Positions 28,509-37,430 of a stretch of DNA of 64,000 nt are shown here, piece by piece. The notes below the pieces were generated by a model. It was not told where the DNA came from and made no database searches. It saw nothing but the letters and a program-made list of their open reading frames with translations. Source of the stretch: Liquorilactobacillus oeni DSM 19972. Its GTDB lineage: Bacteria > Bacillota > Bacilli > Lactobacillales > Lactobacillaceae. Positions within the stretch are counted from its first letter, which is position 1, and the number at the start of each line of letters is the position of its first letter. Position numbers and translations under genes: made by a program. The stretch lies in the NCBI RefSeq assembly GCF_001436275.1, contig NZ_AZEH01000020.1, positions 186,001-250,000 on the forward strand, read 5' to 3'.

Positions 28509-29246
28509 TCATTTAAAAAGGATATGATGCTTTTCTTTAAGCTTTTCAATCTTGGAATCTGGTATTTTTTTAAGTAAAAGCAACTTGTTTTCGATCACTT
28601 CAAGTACCTTGACTCTATCCGCCATATTACCCACAAAATCATACTGATCACCATTAAGAATCAATAGTGGCGAAACAGTGTAGCTATTCATCCAGTCGTC
28701 ATAATATTTAAGAAGCCTCTTGTAATAATTGATGAGCGAAGGATCATTTTCAATGAGTTCATATTTACGGCCGCGTTTTGTGATTCGTTTAATCATTGTC
28801 TCATACGACACTTTAATTGTAATCATCAAGTCAGGAGATTTCTTCTTTGCAGCATATGGCAATTCTTCCATCATGTTGTTCAGCAGGCTTTTATATATTT
28901 GATACTCAACTTCTGTAGCGTTGCCCATCTCTGTATTCATCTTCATGAATAATTCATCTTCATAAATTGAACGATCCAAAATGTTATTGTCATCTTGCAT
29001 CGCTTCTTTAATCATCTTAAAACGACGATTCAAAAAATAGGTTTGCAATAAGTAAGCATAAGGATTAGTAGCTTCTTTATCCCCTACGGCACGTTTTTTC
29101 GCAGCAATTTCATTTCCCTTATAAAAAAGAGGCAATACTGGGTTATCTTCTACTGGTTCAAAAAAGGCTTGAGTCCCCAACTCCCTAGCCAGAATTCCCG
29201 TCAGGCTGGACTTGCCGGACCCAATAATGCCAGATAATGTAATCAA
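28509..29246 (-). CDS. Deoxynucleoside kinase
   Basis: Phosphorylates salvaged deoxynucleosides. The 245-residue protein has the P-loop SGIIGSGKSSLTG near the start, FFEPVEDNPVLPLFY for substrate contact, the LDRSIYEDELF motif and the lid-like KRITKRGRKYE. Lactobacilli carry deoxyadenosine kinases paired with deoxyguanosine or deoxycytidine kinases; only one is present here, so the preferred base is open. It starts with TTG after AAAGGG. It is divergent from the nucleoside deoxyribosyltransferase gene, which points to joint deoxynucleoside salvage. Confidence 0.92.
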   Translation of the reverse strand: MITLSGIIGSGKSSLTGILARELGTQAFFEPVEDNPVLPLFYKGNEIAAKKRAVGDKEATNPYAYLLQTYFLNRRFKMIKEAMQDDNNILDRSIYEDELFMKMNTEMGNATEVEYQIYKSLLNNMMEELPYAAKKKSPDLMITIKVSYETMIKRITKRGRKYELIENDPSLINYYKRLLKYYDDWMNSYTVSPLLILNGDQYDFVGNMADRVKVLEVIENKLLLLKKIPDSKIEKLKEKHHILFK

Positions 29247-29438
29247 AATGTTTGATACACCCTTTCTAGTACTTTCTTTTTAAAATCTCAGTTTCTAAGC
29301 GGTCATCACAATAAGGACCAATTACCATCATACTCGGACTTCAGTTAAAAATAAAGGATTGCTTTTACACAATAGGATGTACTAAAATTAAACTCAACCA
29401 CTGTATATTGTAGTTAAAATAAAAGCGAGGTTATAAAA

Positions 29439-29912
29439 GTGAATAAAGTCTATCTTGCAGCACCTTTTTTTAGCGAACATCAAGATCAGCGAATTCAGGC
29501 TGTCAAAAAGGCTCTTGAACAGAATTCGACAATTGACAACCACAATATCTTTTTACCACAGGAACATCAATTCGAAGACGAAAAATTCGGCAGCCGTGCT
29601 TGGCAGCAATACGTCTTTGCATCAGATATGCGCCAAGTCCACCGTGCTGATCTTCTTATTGCGATTCTTGATTATAAGTTGGAAGATGGCAACAATGAAA
29701 GCGACTCGGGAACTATGTTTGAAATCGGAGCGGCTTTCGAGGATAACACGCCAATTGCAATCGTTCAATTTGATTCAGAAAAAGAAGTAAATTTGATGAT
29801 CGCACAGAGTTTAACAGCATATTTTGATGCTAGTAAAGATGGGCTTAGAGAGCTTGCCGAATATGATTTCAATAACTTGAAATCAAAACCAACACACCGA
29901 AAAGTATTCTAA
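29439..29912 (+). CDS. ntd: Nucleoside 2-deoxyribosyltransferase
   Basis: Exchanges the base of 2'-deoxynucleosides, a salvage enzyme characteristic of lactobacilli. The 157-residue protein starts VYLAAPFFSEHQDQRI and carries FASDMRQVHRADLLIAILD and SGTMFEIGAAF, where Glu95 matches the catalytic glutamate. Length fits the classical enzymes. It starts at GTG after GCGAGG and is divergent from the deoxynucleoside kinase. A strong bidirectional terminator follows. Confidence 0.94.
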   Translation: MNKVYLAAPFFSEHQDQRIQAVKKALEQNSTIDNHNIFLPQEHQFEDEKFGSRAWQQYVFASDMRQVHRADLLIAILDYKLEDGNNESDSGTMFEIGAAFEDNTPIAIVQFDSEKEVNLMIAQSLTAYFDASKDGLRELAEYDFNNLKSKPTHRKVF

Positions 29913-29948
29913 TATTGAACGTGCAGTATGGTATCTGCAGGCTTTAAT

Positions 29949-29994
29949 AAAAAAGGCCTCTAACAAAAGTTACAATGTTGTTAGAGGCCTTTTT
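29949..29994. terminator. Bidirectional terminator between ntd and the PTS gene
   Basis: AAAAAGGCCTCTAACA and TGTTAGAGGCCTTTTT-type arms form a long perfect stem with A and T runs on both sides. It separates the convergent ntd and EIICBA genes. Confidence 0.88.
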
Positions 29995-30007
29995 GGTGAA
30001 TTTATTT

Positions 30008-31984
30008 TTATTTAGTGATAACTTTCATTATAAGTTTATTAACTGAAACTTTTCCTTCTTGTGCTATCTTATCAATATGAGCTACTCTATCCATATTAGT
30101 AGCTATCACCATTGTAGTAGCTTTTTTACCTGCAGCCTTGATCTTTGCAAGGTCAGCCTTAACAAGAAGGTCGCCATGTTTGACCTCTTGTCCCTTAGAA
30201 ACAACTACTTCGAAAGGTCTACCCTTCAATTCTACCGTATTAATCCCGATATGGACCAAAAGTTCAAGTCCAAGTTCAGTTGTAATTCCGACAGCATGTT
30301 TGGTTGGAAAAACGGCGCTTACTTTGCCATCCGCTGGAGAAAAGATTTGGCCGCTTGTTGGTTCAACGGCATAACCATCACCTAAGACCTTGGACGCAAA
30401 TGTTTTATCAGCAACTTCTTCGATCCTCAAATAGTTTCCTTCGGCGACATTAAAGATTTCATCTGTGCCGGTTGTGCTGGTTTTTTTGCTAGGATCTTCT
30501 TTTGCTGTCATAGAAACAGGAACTGTCGAAATAGCTGCTTTATTTTTAAACAGCTGTTCAAGCGGAGCAGCAACGAACTGCACTTCTGTACCAACGATCA
30601 CTTGCAAGTTATGCTTATCGAGCACATTGACACCTGGAACCCCGCTCGCAGAAAGCGCAGCTTTATTAATTCTTGCAGTATCATTGAGCTGCAAACGCAA
30701 CCGCGTCGTACAATTATCAACAACTTTAATGTTTTGATATCCGCCAATTGCAGCATAGATCTTTTTAGCTAATAACGTAAACCTATCGTCTGCTTCATCT
30801 ACAGGAACTTCCGCAGCAACAGCTGCTTGTGTTTCTACAAGTGACTCTCTTCCTGGTGTCATCAGGTTAAATTTCTTGATTGCAAAATCAAAACCGAAAT
30901 AATAAATAAATGCCATTACTATTCCCTGAACGATCAACATATACGGCTTTGAAGCCATCGGCATCCTTGAACTCAAAACAAAGTCAACTAACCCGGCACT
31001 AAAAGTAAACCCGGCTGTCCAATGCATGAACGCCGCAAATCCTACTGAAAGGCCGGTAAAAATAGCATGGATTACATATAGTGGCCAAGCAACAAACATG
31101 AAGGAAAATTCCAATGGTTCTGTAACTCCAGTAAAGAAGGAAGCAAAGGCCCCCGCCATCATCAATGATGCAGTCACCTTTTTACGTTCAGGACGTGCAT
31201 TTTTGTAGATAGCGTAAGCACCAGCTGGCAGGCCAAACATCATTATTGGGAAAAAGCCGGCCATGTACATACCTGTAACTCCCTTAGTACCTTGGTTTGC
31301 CCAGAATTTACCGAGGTCATTGATTCCTGCAACGTTAAACCAAAAAACTGAGTTCAAAGCTTGATGCAGGCCAGTCGGAATCAACAAGCGATTGAAGAAA
31401 CCATATAGACCCGCTCCCACAGCACCTAAACTAACGATAAATTTACCAAATGCCACTAACCAGCCGTATACAACGGGCCAAACAAATAACAGCACTAATG
31501 AAACCAATAGCATAACCGCAGCCGCCATTATTGGGACCAGTCTTTTCCCACTGAAAAATGAAAGTGCCATCGGCAGTTTTGTTTTATAAAAACGATTATA
31601 AAGTGCAGCTGCAATCAATCCGCTCAAAATACCAATAAATACATTACCGGCAATCGCACTGAATGCAGGATCAACTGAACCTGTTTTTGTTCCCTCCAAA
31701 GCTGCAACCGAAGCAGGCGCAAGCACACTGACTGGTATAAAATAAGCTACTACTCCTGCAAGTGCAGCTGCTCCATCTTTATTTTTAGACATTCCGGTTG
31801 AAAGACCGGCAGCAAATAATAGCGCTAAAATTCCTAGAACAGCATTTCCTCCATCCTGCAGGAACTTAGCCGCTGCCCAGTCAGAAGGCAGCCAGTGACC
31901 AATACCGACTAGCAATGCAGCTGCTGGAAGAACGGAGATCGGCAGCTGTATTGACCTGCCCATCCGTTGTAAATAAGTTTTCAT
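30008..31984 (-). CDS. nagE: PTS EIICBA, N-acetylglucosamine/glucose family
   Basis: Sugar uptake with phosphorylation at the membrane. Domain order in 658 residues: EIIC (1-370, about ten helices, with IPTGLHQALNSVFWF and GVTEPLEFSFMF), EIIB (about 400-475, with NCTTRLRL and phospho-Cys425), and EIIA (about 525-658, with His563 in PTKHAVGI and phospho-His578 in LLVHIGINTV). The IPTGLHQALN segment and single-chain IIC-IIB-IIA order favour N-acetylglucosamine; glucose cannot be excluded. The leader of about 145 nt holds a long inverted repeat. Confidence 0.88.
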   Translation of the reverse strand: MKTYLQRMGRSIQLPISVLPAAALLVGIGHWLPSDWAAAKFLQDGGNAVLGILALLFAAGLSTGMSKNKDGAAALAGVVAYFIPVSVLAPASVAALEGTKTGSVDPAFSAIAGNVFIGILSGLIAAALYNRFYKTKLPMALSFFSGKRLVPIMAAAVMLLVSLVLLFVWPVVYGWLVAFGKFIVSLGAVGAGLYGFFNRLLIPTGLHQALNSVFWFNVAGINDLGKFWANQGTKGVTGMYMAGFFPIMMFGLPAGAYAIYKNARPERKKVTASLMMAGAFASFFTGVTEPLEFSFMFVAWPLYVIHAIFTGLSVGFAAFMHWTAGFTFSAGLVDFVLSSRMPMASKPYMLIVQGIVMAFIYYFGFDFAIKKFNLMTPGRESLVETQAAVAAEVPVDEADDRFTLLAKKIYAAIGGYQNIKVVDNCTTRLRLQLNDTARINKAALSASGVPGVNVLDKHNLQVIVGTEVQFVAAPLEQLFKNKAAISTVPVSMTAKEDPSKKTSTTGTDEIFNVAEGNYLRIEEVADKTFASKVLGDGYAVEPTSGQIFSPADGKVSAVFPTKHAVGITTELGLELLVHIGINTVELKGRPFEVVVSKGQEVKHGDLLVKADLAKIKAAGKKATTMVIATNMDRVAHIDKIAQEGKVSVNKLIMKVITK

Positions 31985-32014
31985 ATTGATATCTTCCCCT
32001 CAGAATACCAAAAA

Positions 32015-32084
32015 CTGACGCAATATTTATTTAATTAAAGAAAGTAGTAAAAATAATTATGTATTTTCTGAAATATTGTGTCAG
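32015..32084 (-). promoter_or_regulatory. Inverted repeat in the EIICBA mRNA leader
   Basis: CTGACGCAATATTT (32015-32028) and AAATATTGTGTCAG (32071-32084) pair at 13 of 14 positions across a 42-nt AT-rich spacer. In the leftward transcript this would form a hairpin ending just before the GAGGGGA ribosome site. It could be a regulatory structure, but no known riboswitch or antiterminator consensus is recognised. Confidence 0.4.
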
Positions 32085-32136
32085 ATTCCAATATTTTCTT
32101 ATGTTATTTTCATTATTGCGAAAACAACTGCTTTCT

Positions 32137-32164
32137 ATTATAAGTGATTTTGCAGGTTGTTCAA
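32137..32164 (-). promoter_or_regulatory. Predicted promoter of the EIICBA gene
   Basis: On the minus strand TTGAAC (32159-32164) and TATAAT (32137-32142) are spaced 16 bp. The remaining divergent spacer to 32345 is AT-rich, and I see no other clear feature in it. Confidence 0.5.
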
Positions 32165-32345
32165 TGTCTAGCGTTATTTAAAGTGTATTCAAAAGATTTT
32201 TAGCAGCTATCTTTAAGATTACTTTTTTAAAAAAAATATTTCTAATGAAAACCAAACTATCGTCTTTCATTATTTTCATTTAATATTATCTATATTACAA
32301 ACCGGATTTATAGTATCCTAATGATTAAGGGGGAGTGATACCGTT

Positions 32346-33200
32346 ATGTTAAACAAGTATAAGCTATTTCTAGTGCCGCTTTGCTTATTATTAGTAGGGT
32401 GCAGCGCGCAAAAAAATCAGGGAAAAGAAAAGCAAACTGCAACGCAAGCTTCGAAAGTTTCGCAATCTCAGGCAAAAAGTAGCCAAACGGCTGCAGCTAG
32501 CCAAAGTTCAAGTGCCACTTCAAAAAGCTCTGCGGCCAACTCATCAAGCTCATCTTCACAATCACAACAACAAAATACTAACCGCTTAGCTCAATTCAAC
32601 CAAGAGCTGAAAGCTAATTTAAAAGATACTTTAATTCCTCAAGCCGATGGACTTGCCACTGGCAGTGATAAGCTGAATGTTCGTTATCAGGGTAATACCG
32701 CTAACTATACAATCAGTTACAGTGTTGGTGCTCAAGCAAAAGAATTTAACGATTCTTCTATCTCACAAGAAATTCCATACGCTGAATTTGCTAAAAAAAC
32801 TTATTCATCTGCTGACGAAGCAGGACAGCAAATAAATCATCAGACAGCAAGCGATTCCCAAGGTCTACCGGAAATTGATCTTGGTCACAATATTAAAGGT
32901 TACCTTGACTCTGGGGCGGGGCAACGTTATCTATCTTGGAACGAAGGAAACTGGGCTTTACGTGTACATGCAGCAGCTGTCAATAACGAGGATCCTCAGC
33001 AACTCGCAAAGCAGACGGTTGAATTATTGGAAACATACCGTCCCCCAGCACCAGATCCTTATGGTGAAGTACGTTTTGATACCAATACCAGCTATGGGAG
33101 CCGAAACCAGGTTATTGTCTGGCAAAAGGGAAATACCATTTATCAATTAAGTGGTCACAGTGCCGAAACTGCCATAAAAATGGCTGCTAGTATTAAATAA
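32346..33200 (+). CDS. Secreted lipoprotein with Ser/Gln-rich linker, function unknown
   Basis: The 284-residue protein begins with a lipoprotein signal peptide, FLVPLCLLLVGCS, with the lipidated cysteine at residue 19. A low-complexity Ser/Gln/Ala/Lys stretch (20-78) acts as a wall-spanning tether. The rest is a globular domain (TANYTISYSVGAQ to VIVWQKGNTIYQLSGHS) that I do not recognise. AAGGGGGAG precedes the ATG. It stands alone and is convergent with metQ. It is probably exposed on the outer face of the membrane; the ligand or role is unknown. Confidence 0.85.
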   Translation: MLNKYKLFLVPLCLLLVGCSAQKNQGKEKQTATQASKVSQSQAKSSQTAAASQSSSATSKSSAANSSSSSSQSQQQNTNRLAQFNQELKANLKDTLIPQADGLATGSDKLNVRYQGNTANYTISYSVGAQAKEFNDSSISQEIPYAEFAKKTYSSADEAGQQINHQTASDSQGLPEIDLGHNIKGYLDSGAGQRYLSWNEGNWALRVHAAAVNNEDPQQLAKQTVELLETYRPPAPDPYGEVRFDTNTSYGSRNQVIVWQKGNTIYQLSGHSAETAIKMAASIK

Positions 33201-33365
33201 AAATGTCATTTGCCTTTAAACTTTAGTTACACAGCCTGTAAAATCAAGCAAAATACTAACATATTAACGCTAACCAACAGCACATTTAATCCTACAGGGT
33301 ATAGTGTATAAAAAATATGCATCAGCCAAATTTGCGCTCTGTGATTTGAATACCCGCAAAACAAA

Positions 33366-33422
33366 ACTAAAAAATAGGCAGTTGCCTTTGTCGATATATC
33401 ATCGCTTTGGTACTGCCTATTT
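33366..33422 (-). terminator. Long hairpin terminator after metQ
   Basis: AAATAGGCAGT (33372-33382) and ACTGCCTATTT (33412-33422) form the base of a long stem, with further pairing of CCTTTG and TCGAT segments inside. On the minus strand six T residues follow. It terminates the leftward metQ transcript and can act weakly on the lipoprotein transcript. Confidence 0.75.
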
Positions 33423-33475
33423 GATATATAATTTTTGTTTATCTTCAAAATATGAATAATATCAGCTAGTCGAAG

Positions 33476-34324
33476 TTATTTTTTAGGAACAACCCAATAA
33501 TTATCATTATTATGTTTTTTTACATAATCTTTAAATTCTTGTGATTGATACGCCTTCTTAACAGCCTTTGCCCATTTGCTATTTGCATTCTTCCTATTAG
33601 TTACTGCTACTAACCAGTATTCAGCACGCAGCGTTTCTGGGAGTAATATCTTGTTAGTAGAAATCTTAGCACTGTAGGCAACTGAACCAGGGAGAATCAC
33701 ATATTCAAAATCCTGTCTTGAACGCGGAATAGTCGAAGAATCAATTTCAATAATTTTTAAATTATACTTATTGGTTGCAATGTCTTTTTTGGTAGCTTTA
33801 ATCAGGTCAGTTCCCTTTTTTAAAGTGATCCAGCCGGCTTTAACCAGGAGGTTATATGCACGAGCTGTATTAGCTGGATCATTGGGGATTGCGATCCGAT
33901 CGCCGGTTGCTACTTCTTTTAAAGACTTCTTATTAGCAGGATATATGCCAGTCGGAACTGTCGGTATTGGCGTTAATGCAACAAGGTTGGCATTTTTTTC
34001 TGAATTAAAGTTCTTCATGTAGGCTGTATGCTGGTCAACACTTAAATCTACCTGTCCTTCGCTAAGTGCGATATCAGCATTAAGCAAGTTGTTAAACGAT
34101 TTATTAGTTACTTTATAACCCTCTTTTTCAAGAATTGGCTTTATTCCTTTAAGAAACAGCTCGCTATAAGGTCCAGGAGAACTACCTAATTGAATAGTTT
34201 GTTTTTCATTTGAAGTCGCTGCTTTTTTATTGCGGAAAGTAAAAAATGCTAATAGAACAATTAATAAAATAACGATTAGAGCTGCAAATAATTTGAAAGA
34301 TGGCTTTTTTAACAATTTTTTCAC
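33476..34324 (-). CDS. MetQ/NlpA-family substrate-binding protein, membrane-anchored
   Basis: A methionine ABC importer binding-protein homologue of 282 residues (TIQLGSSPGPYSELFLKGI, SVDQHTAYMKNFN, IAIPNDPANTARAYNLLVKAG, YVILPGSVAYSA). Unlike usual MetQ it has no lipobox cysteine. Residues 12-30 form an uncleaved-looking hydrophobic helix (AALIVILLIVLLAFFTF), so it is probably held by a transmembrane anchor. No metN or metI gene is nearby, and it must share a transporter encoded elsewhere or have another role. It lies next to methionine synthesis genes, which fits methionine or a related ligand. Confidence 0.85.
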   Translation of the reverse strand: MKKLLKKPSFKLFAALIVILLIVLLAFFTFRNKKAATSNEKQTIQLGSSPGPYSELFLKGIKPILEKEGYKVTNKSFNNLLNADIALSEGQVDLSVDQHTAYMKNFNSEKNANLVALTPIPTVPTGIYPANKKSLKEVATGDRIAIPNDPANTARAYNLLVKAGWITLKKGTDLIKATKKDIATNKYNLKIIEIDSSTIPRSRQDFEYVILPGSVAYSAKISTNKILLPETLRAEYWLVAVTNRKNANSKWAKAVKKAYQSQEFKDYVKKHNNDNYWVVPKK

Positions 34325-34413
34325 TCCCTCTAGTCTATTGCGTTGTTAATGAAACAACTTTTCTGAGTACTAAACTTCACTATCAAACTGCTTTATTTAT
34401 ATTGTTTTTATTT

Positions 34414-35691
34414 TTAAATCTTATCCAACCCTTGTTTTAAATCGGCAATTAAATCAGCTGCATTTTCAATTCCAACTGAAATCCTGATTAAATCCGGCGT
34501 AATTCCTGTTTCTTTAAGTTCTTCTTCATTCAACTGTGCATGTGTCGTCGATGCAGGATGAATAATCAGCGATTTTGCGTCTCCTACATTAGCAAGCAGG
34601 GAAAACAATTTTAGCTGTTCTATCAGTTTTTTACCAGCTTCTTCTCCACCTGTAAGACCCAGCGTAAAAATAGAACCTGCACCATTTGGAAAATTCTTTT
34701 CAGCTAATTTGTGGTACTTGCTTGTTTGAAGTTCAGGATACTTAATCCAAGCTACTTTCGGATGATCGTTCAAAAATGCAATAATTTTTCTTGTATTAAA
34801 AACATGTCTTTCAATTCGTAAGGATAAAGTTTCAAGCCCCTGCAATAATAAAAATGAATTTAAAGGGCTGATAGCTGCGCCGGTATCCCGCAAAATTTCC
34901 GCACGGATCTTTGTTGTAAAAGCGCCGCCTTTTAAATCAGAAAAAACCAGACCATTGTATTGTGCATTGGGGGAAACAAATTCTGGGTAACGTCTGCTTA
35001 CTTTGTAATCAAATTTTCCATTTTCAGCTATCACGCCTCCCATCGTTGTTCCATGCCCGCCAATGAATTTTGTGGCGGATTCAATTACAACGTCAGCCCC
35101 ATGTTCCAAGGGACGGTAGAGATAAGGAGATGCAAAAGTATTATCAACCAGCACTAAGATTCCATGTGTATGTGCCATTTTCGAAATAGCATCGATATCT
35201 AATAGATTAATATCCGGATTCCCAATAGTTTCTAAATAAATTGCTTTTGTATGTTCATTAATATATTTTTCATATCCTTCAGGTTCTTCCGAGGCAACAA
35301 AGTGAGTAGTAATTCCCAACTTTGGCAGCGTTACATTGAGTAAATTGTAAGTGCCGCCATAAAGAGTACTTGCAGCAATTATCTCGTCTCCTTGACCTGC
35401 AACATTTGTGATTGCAGCTGTAACAGCTGCTGCGCCGCTTGCCAAAGTTATTCCGCTGGTTCCTCCTTCAAGTGCTGCAATGCGCTGATCCAGTACTGCT
35501 GTTGTCGGATTGGTCAAACGACTATAAATATTGCCCGGATCACGAAGAGCAAATCTGTCAGCTGCTTGTTGAGCGTCCTTAAAAACATATGAAGTTGTCT
35601 GATAAATCGGAACAGCTCTCGCACCAGTTTCATCTATCGTTTGGCCTGCATGAACTTGTAGTGTTTCAAAATTTAATTTTTCTTTACTCAT
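34414..35691 (-). CDS. metY: O-acetylhomoserine sulfhydrylase (Cys/Met metabolism PLP enzyme)
   Basis: Makes homocysteine from O-acetylhomoserine and sulfide. The 425 residues include [60 protein letters not shown] and [16 protein letters not shown] with the PLP lysine. The extra length after [10 protein letters not shown] compared with cystathionine enzymes marks the sulfhydrylase group. AAAGGAGG precedes the ATG at 35691; a longer frame to 35733 was rejected. A T-box lies directly upstream, so expression should rise when the cognate tRNA is uncharged. It fits with metA into direct sulfhydrylation. Confidence 0.93.
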   Translation of the reverse strand: MSKEKLNFETLQVHAGQTIDETGARAVPIYQTTSYVFKDAQQAADRFALRDPGNIYSRLTNPTTAVLDQRIAALEGGTSGITLASGAAAVTAAITNVAGQGDEIIAASTLYGGTYNLLNVTLPKLGITTHFVASEEPEGYEKYINEHTKAIYLETIGNPDINLLDIDAISKMAHTHGILVLVDNTFASPYLYRPLEHGADVVIESATKFIGGHGTTMGGVIAENGKFDYKVSRRYPEFVSPNAQYNGLVFSDLKGGAFTTKIRAEILRDTGAAISPLNSFLLLQGLETLSLRIERHVFNTRKIIAFLNDHPKVAWIKYPELQTSKYHKLAEKNFPNGAGSIFTLGLTGGEEAGKKLIEQLKLFSLLANVGDAKSLIIHPASTTHAQLNEEELKETGITPDLIRISVGIENAADLIADLKQGLDKI

Positions 35692-35744
35692 TTGAGATCC
35701 TCCTTTAATGTACTTTATAACTGTCAGCTGCAATCTTTATAAGA

Positions 35745-35985
35745 CAAAAACGCCCCTACAATAAAATATTGTAGGGACGTTTTTAACGTGGTACCACCCA
35801 TTTTCATCAGTTCAAAAGAGCTGATCTCTTAGCACAGATAATGCTTGGGATTGTATCGTATCCTAACGAACCATTGGCTTGCACCGCCGATTATGACTCC
35901 GAGTTCATCTTCAGTTTCATTCAACCGTACGGTTTCACCAATCCGTACTCTCTGCTAGATTAAATTTAAACTTACTATTCTCATC
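35745..35985 (-). promoter_or_regulatory. T-box leader of metY
   Basis: The minus strand shows AGAGAG and a stem I region, the antiterminator motif GGGTGGTACCACG (35787-35799), and a terminator hairpin CGTCCCTACAAT / ATTGTAGGGGCG (35750-35780) followed by T5. The sequence AGATGAACTC (ATG at 35906-35908) is shared with the other two T-boxes here. It is my candidate for an ATG specifier read by tRNA-Met. Confidence 0.88.
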
Positions 35986-36009
35986 AAAATCACATGTCTT
36001 ATTGGAGAT

Positions 36010-36038
36010 ACTTTATCATCCTAACAATCACATGTCAA
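36010..36038 (-). promoter_or_regulatory. Predicted promoter of the metY T-box transcript
   Basis: On the minus strand a perfect TTGACA (36033-36038) and TAAAGT (36010-36015) are spaced 17 bp. ATCACATGTC occurs twice nearby (35989 and 36028), one copy overlapping the -35 box; this may be chance. Confidence 0.65.
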
Positions 36039-36104
36039 CAACTTTTACTACTTAAAATTAGGACCCAGAAATCTTTTTAAAATAAGCCGTTTTTACTTGA
36101 CCTT

Positions 36105-36134
36105 TTGAGAAAAAAAACATATTCTACATATAAT
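36105..36134 (+). promoter_or_regulatory. Predicted promoter of the metA T-box transcript
   Basis: TTGAGA (36105-36110) and TATAAT (36129-36134) are spaced 18 bp. An overlapping pair, TTGACC (36097) with TATTCT (36120), is also possible. Transcription would start just before the T-box stem I. Confidence 0.55.
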
Positions 36135-36164
36135 ATCATTATGATTTACGACGACAAGATAAGT

Positions 36165-36419
36165 AAGACGTTTAAAACGGGTGTCAGAGAAGTTGGAAAT
36201 GGTGCAATCCAACTGCCGCTTACGTGTGAAAATGGTCTTTGAGTAATAGACAGATGAACTTTTAATTCTTAAAAGCAAATGTGTTTCGGGTGCGCCCGTT
36301 AAAGCGACAGCATATCGCCCTTTAGTGGCCGTATGTTATTGAGTGGCTATTTGGCCAAAAAACGGGTGGTACCGCGACATGTCGCCCCGCAGTTCTTTTC
36401 AGAACTGCGGGGCTTTTTT
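36165..36419 (+). promoter_or_regulatory. T-box leader of metA
   Basis: Stem I features GTCAGAGAAG and GGTGCAA are followed by AGATGAACT (ATG 36254-36256, candidate specifier). Next come the canonical ACGGGTGGTACCGCG (about 36360-36374) and a strong terminator GCCCCGCAGTTCT / AGAACTGCGGGGC with T6 (36384-36419). It controls metA, which starts 33 bp later. Confidence 0.92.
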
Positions 36420-36451
36420 GTTACCATTAACTACAAGGAGGTTATAATATT

Positions 36452-37318
36452 ATGGCTTATGTTAATATTTTGCATGGCTTGACACAAAGTCATGCTCCAG
36501 CTACCCCATCTTTAAAAATTCTCATTTTAAATTTAATGCCTGACCGCATAAAAACAGAAAGACAATTTTCCAAGATGCTTGCACACACAACATATAACAG
36601 TACAATAACTTTCTGCATTCCCCAAACACACCAATTTCGTCACCCAGAAAAAGGACTTTACGAAAAATACGTAACTTTTGACCAAATTCGTGACCAGTAT
36701 TATGATGCTTTGATAGTTACAGGTGCAGCAGTGGATCAGCTGGCATTTGAAAAAGTTGATTACTGGCAAGAACTTAAAGAAATCATTTTTTGGCGGCATT
36801 CACATGTCAAAACAAGCCTTTTTATCTGCTGGAGTGCATATGCTGCTGGAGAGATCGAACATTTCTTTGTTGGAAAAAAACTTGAAAAAAAGATCAGCGG
36901 TGTATATACGGTAAATGGATATACAATGCCTCATTCACGTTACTTTACTATTCCACAACAAAATGTAGATCATGATAATCTGCTTGCGGGTAATGAACTG
37001 CTCGGAGCTGTAATTGTCCGTGATATTTCCAGTGCTTCTTTGTATGTTACCGGCCATTTTGAATATCTGACTAATACGTTAAGAGAAGAATACTATCGTG
37101 ACCTTAAACATGATCCAACTACTCCTATTCCAGTAAATTACTTTAGTAAAGATCTGCAGGCAACAAACACGTGGGAAAAAAGTGCTGTTCATTTCTATCA
37201 GAACTGGTTGGATGGAATGTTCAAGCCCTCATTTGCTGATTTTTCTTCAGAGCAACTTTTCTTTAAAAATTTTAAAACTGTCAAAGTTAATAATACACTG
37301 CAAACAAAAAAGGGCTAG
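36452..37318 (+). CDS. metA: Homoserine O-acetyltransferase (MetA type)
   Basis: Acylates homoserine, the entry step of methionine synthesis. The 288-residue protein has LKILILNLMPDRIKTERQFSK-type MetA sequence, the nucleophile Cys126 in SLFICWSAYA, and the His202/Glu204 pair in GHFEY. The acyl-CoA-selecting position aligns with Asp95 in VTGAAVDQL. In MetA proteins glutamate there favours acetyl-CoA and glycine favours succinyl-CoA, so acetyl-CoA is the likely donor, matching the O-acetylhomoserine enzyme MetY. The N terminus is short relative to enteric MetA. Its own T-box lies upstream, and a bidirectional terminator follows. Confidence 0.92.
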   Translation: MAYVNILHGLTQSHAPATPSLKILILNLMPDRIKTERQFSKMLAHTTYNSTITFCIPQTHQFRHPEKGLYEKYVTFDQIRDQYYDALIVTGAAVDQLAFEKVDYWQELKEIIFWRHSHVKTSLFICWSAYAAGEIEHFFVGKKLEKKISGVYTVNGYTMPHSRYFTIPQQNVDHDNLLAGNELLGAVIVRDISSASLYVTGHFEYLTNTLREEYYRDLKHDPTTPIPVNYFSKDLQATNTWEKSAVHFYQNWLDGMFKPSFADFSSEQLFFKNFKTVKVNNTLQTKKG

Positions 37319-37350
37319 GGAAAAATATACGTTTTTCCCTAGTCCTTTTT
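37306..37350. terminator. Bidirectional terminator between metA and metF
   Basis: AAAAAGGGCTAGGGAAAAA and TTTTTCCCTAGTCCTTTTT form a long stem flanked by A and T runs. It overlaps the last codons of metA and separates the convergent metF gene. Confidence 0.85.
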
Positions 37351-37430
37351 AATTATCCTATCAAAAATTTTACCTTATAAAGTTATAGTTTTGATTTAGA
37401 TTTACGTTTTCAGCAAATATTTCAAACTGC

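Noticed and set aside
32101-32130. A cre site (ATTGCGAAAACAACTG) upstream of the EIICBA gene
   Set aside because: It lacks the central CG at the right spacing and is not symmetric.
33227-33448. A 73-codon minus-strand frame between the lipoprotein and metQ genes
   Set aside because: It has no ribosome site and runs through the metQ terminator hairpin, so it is very likely chance.
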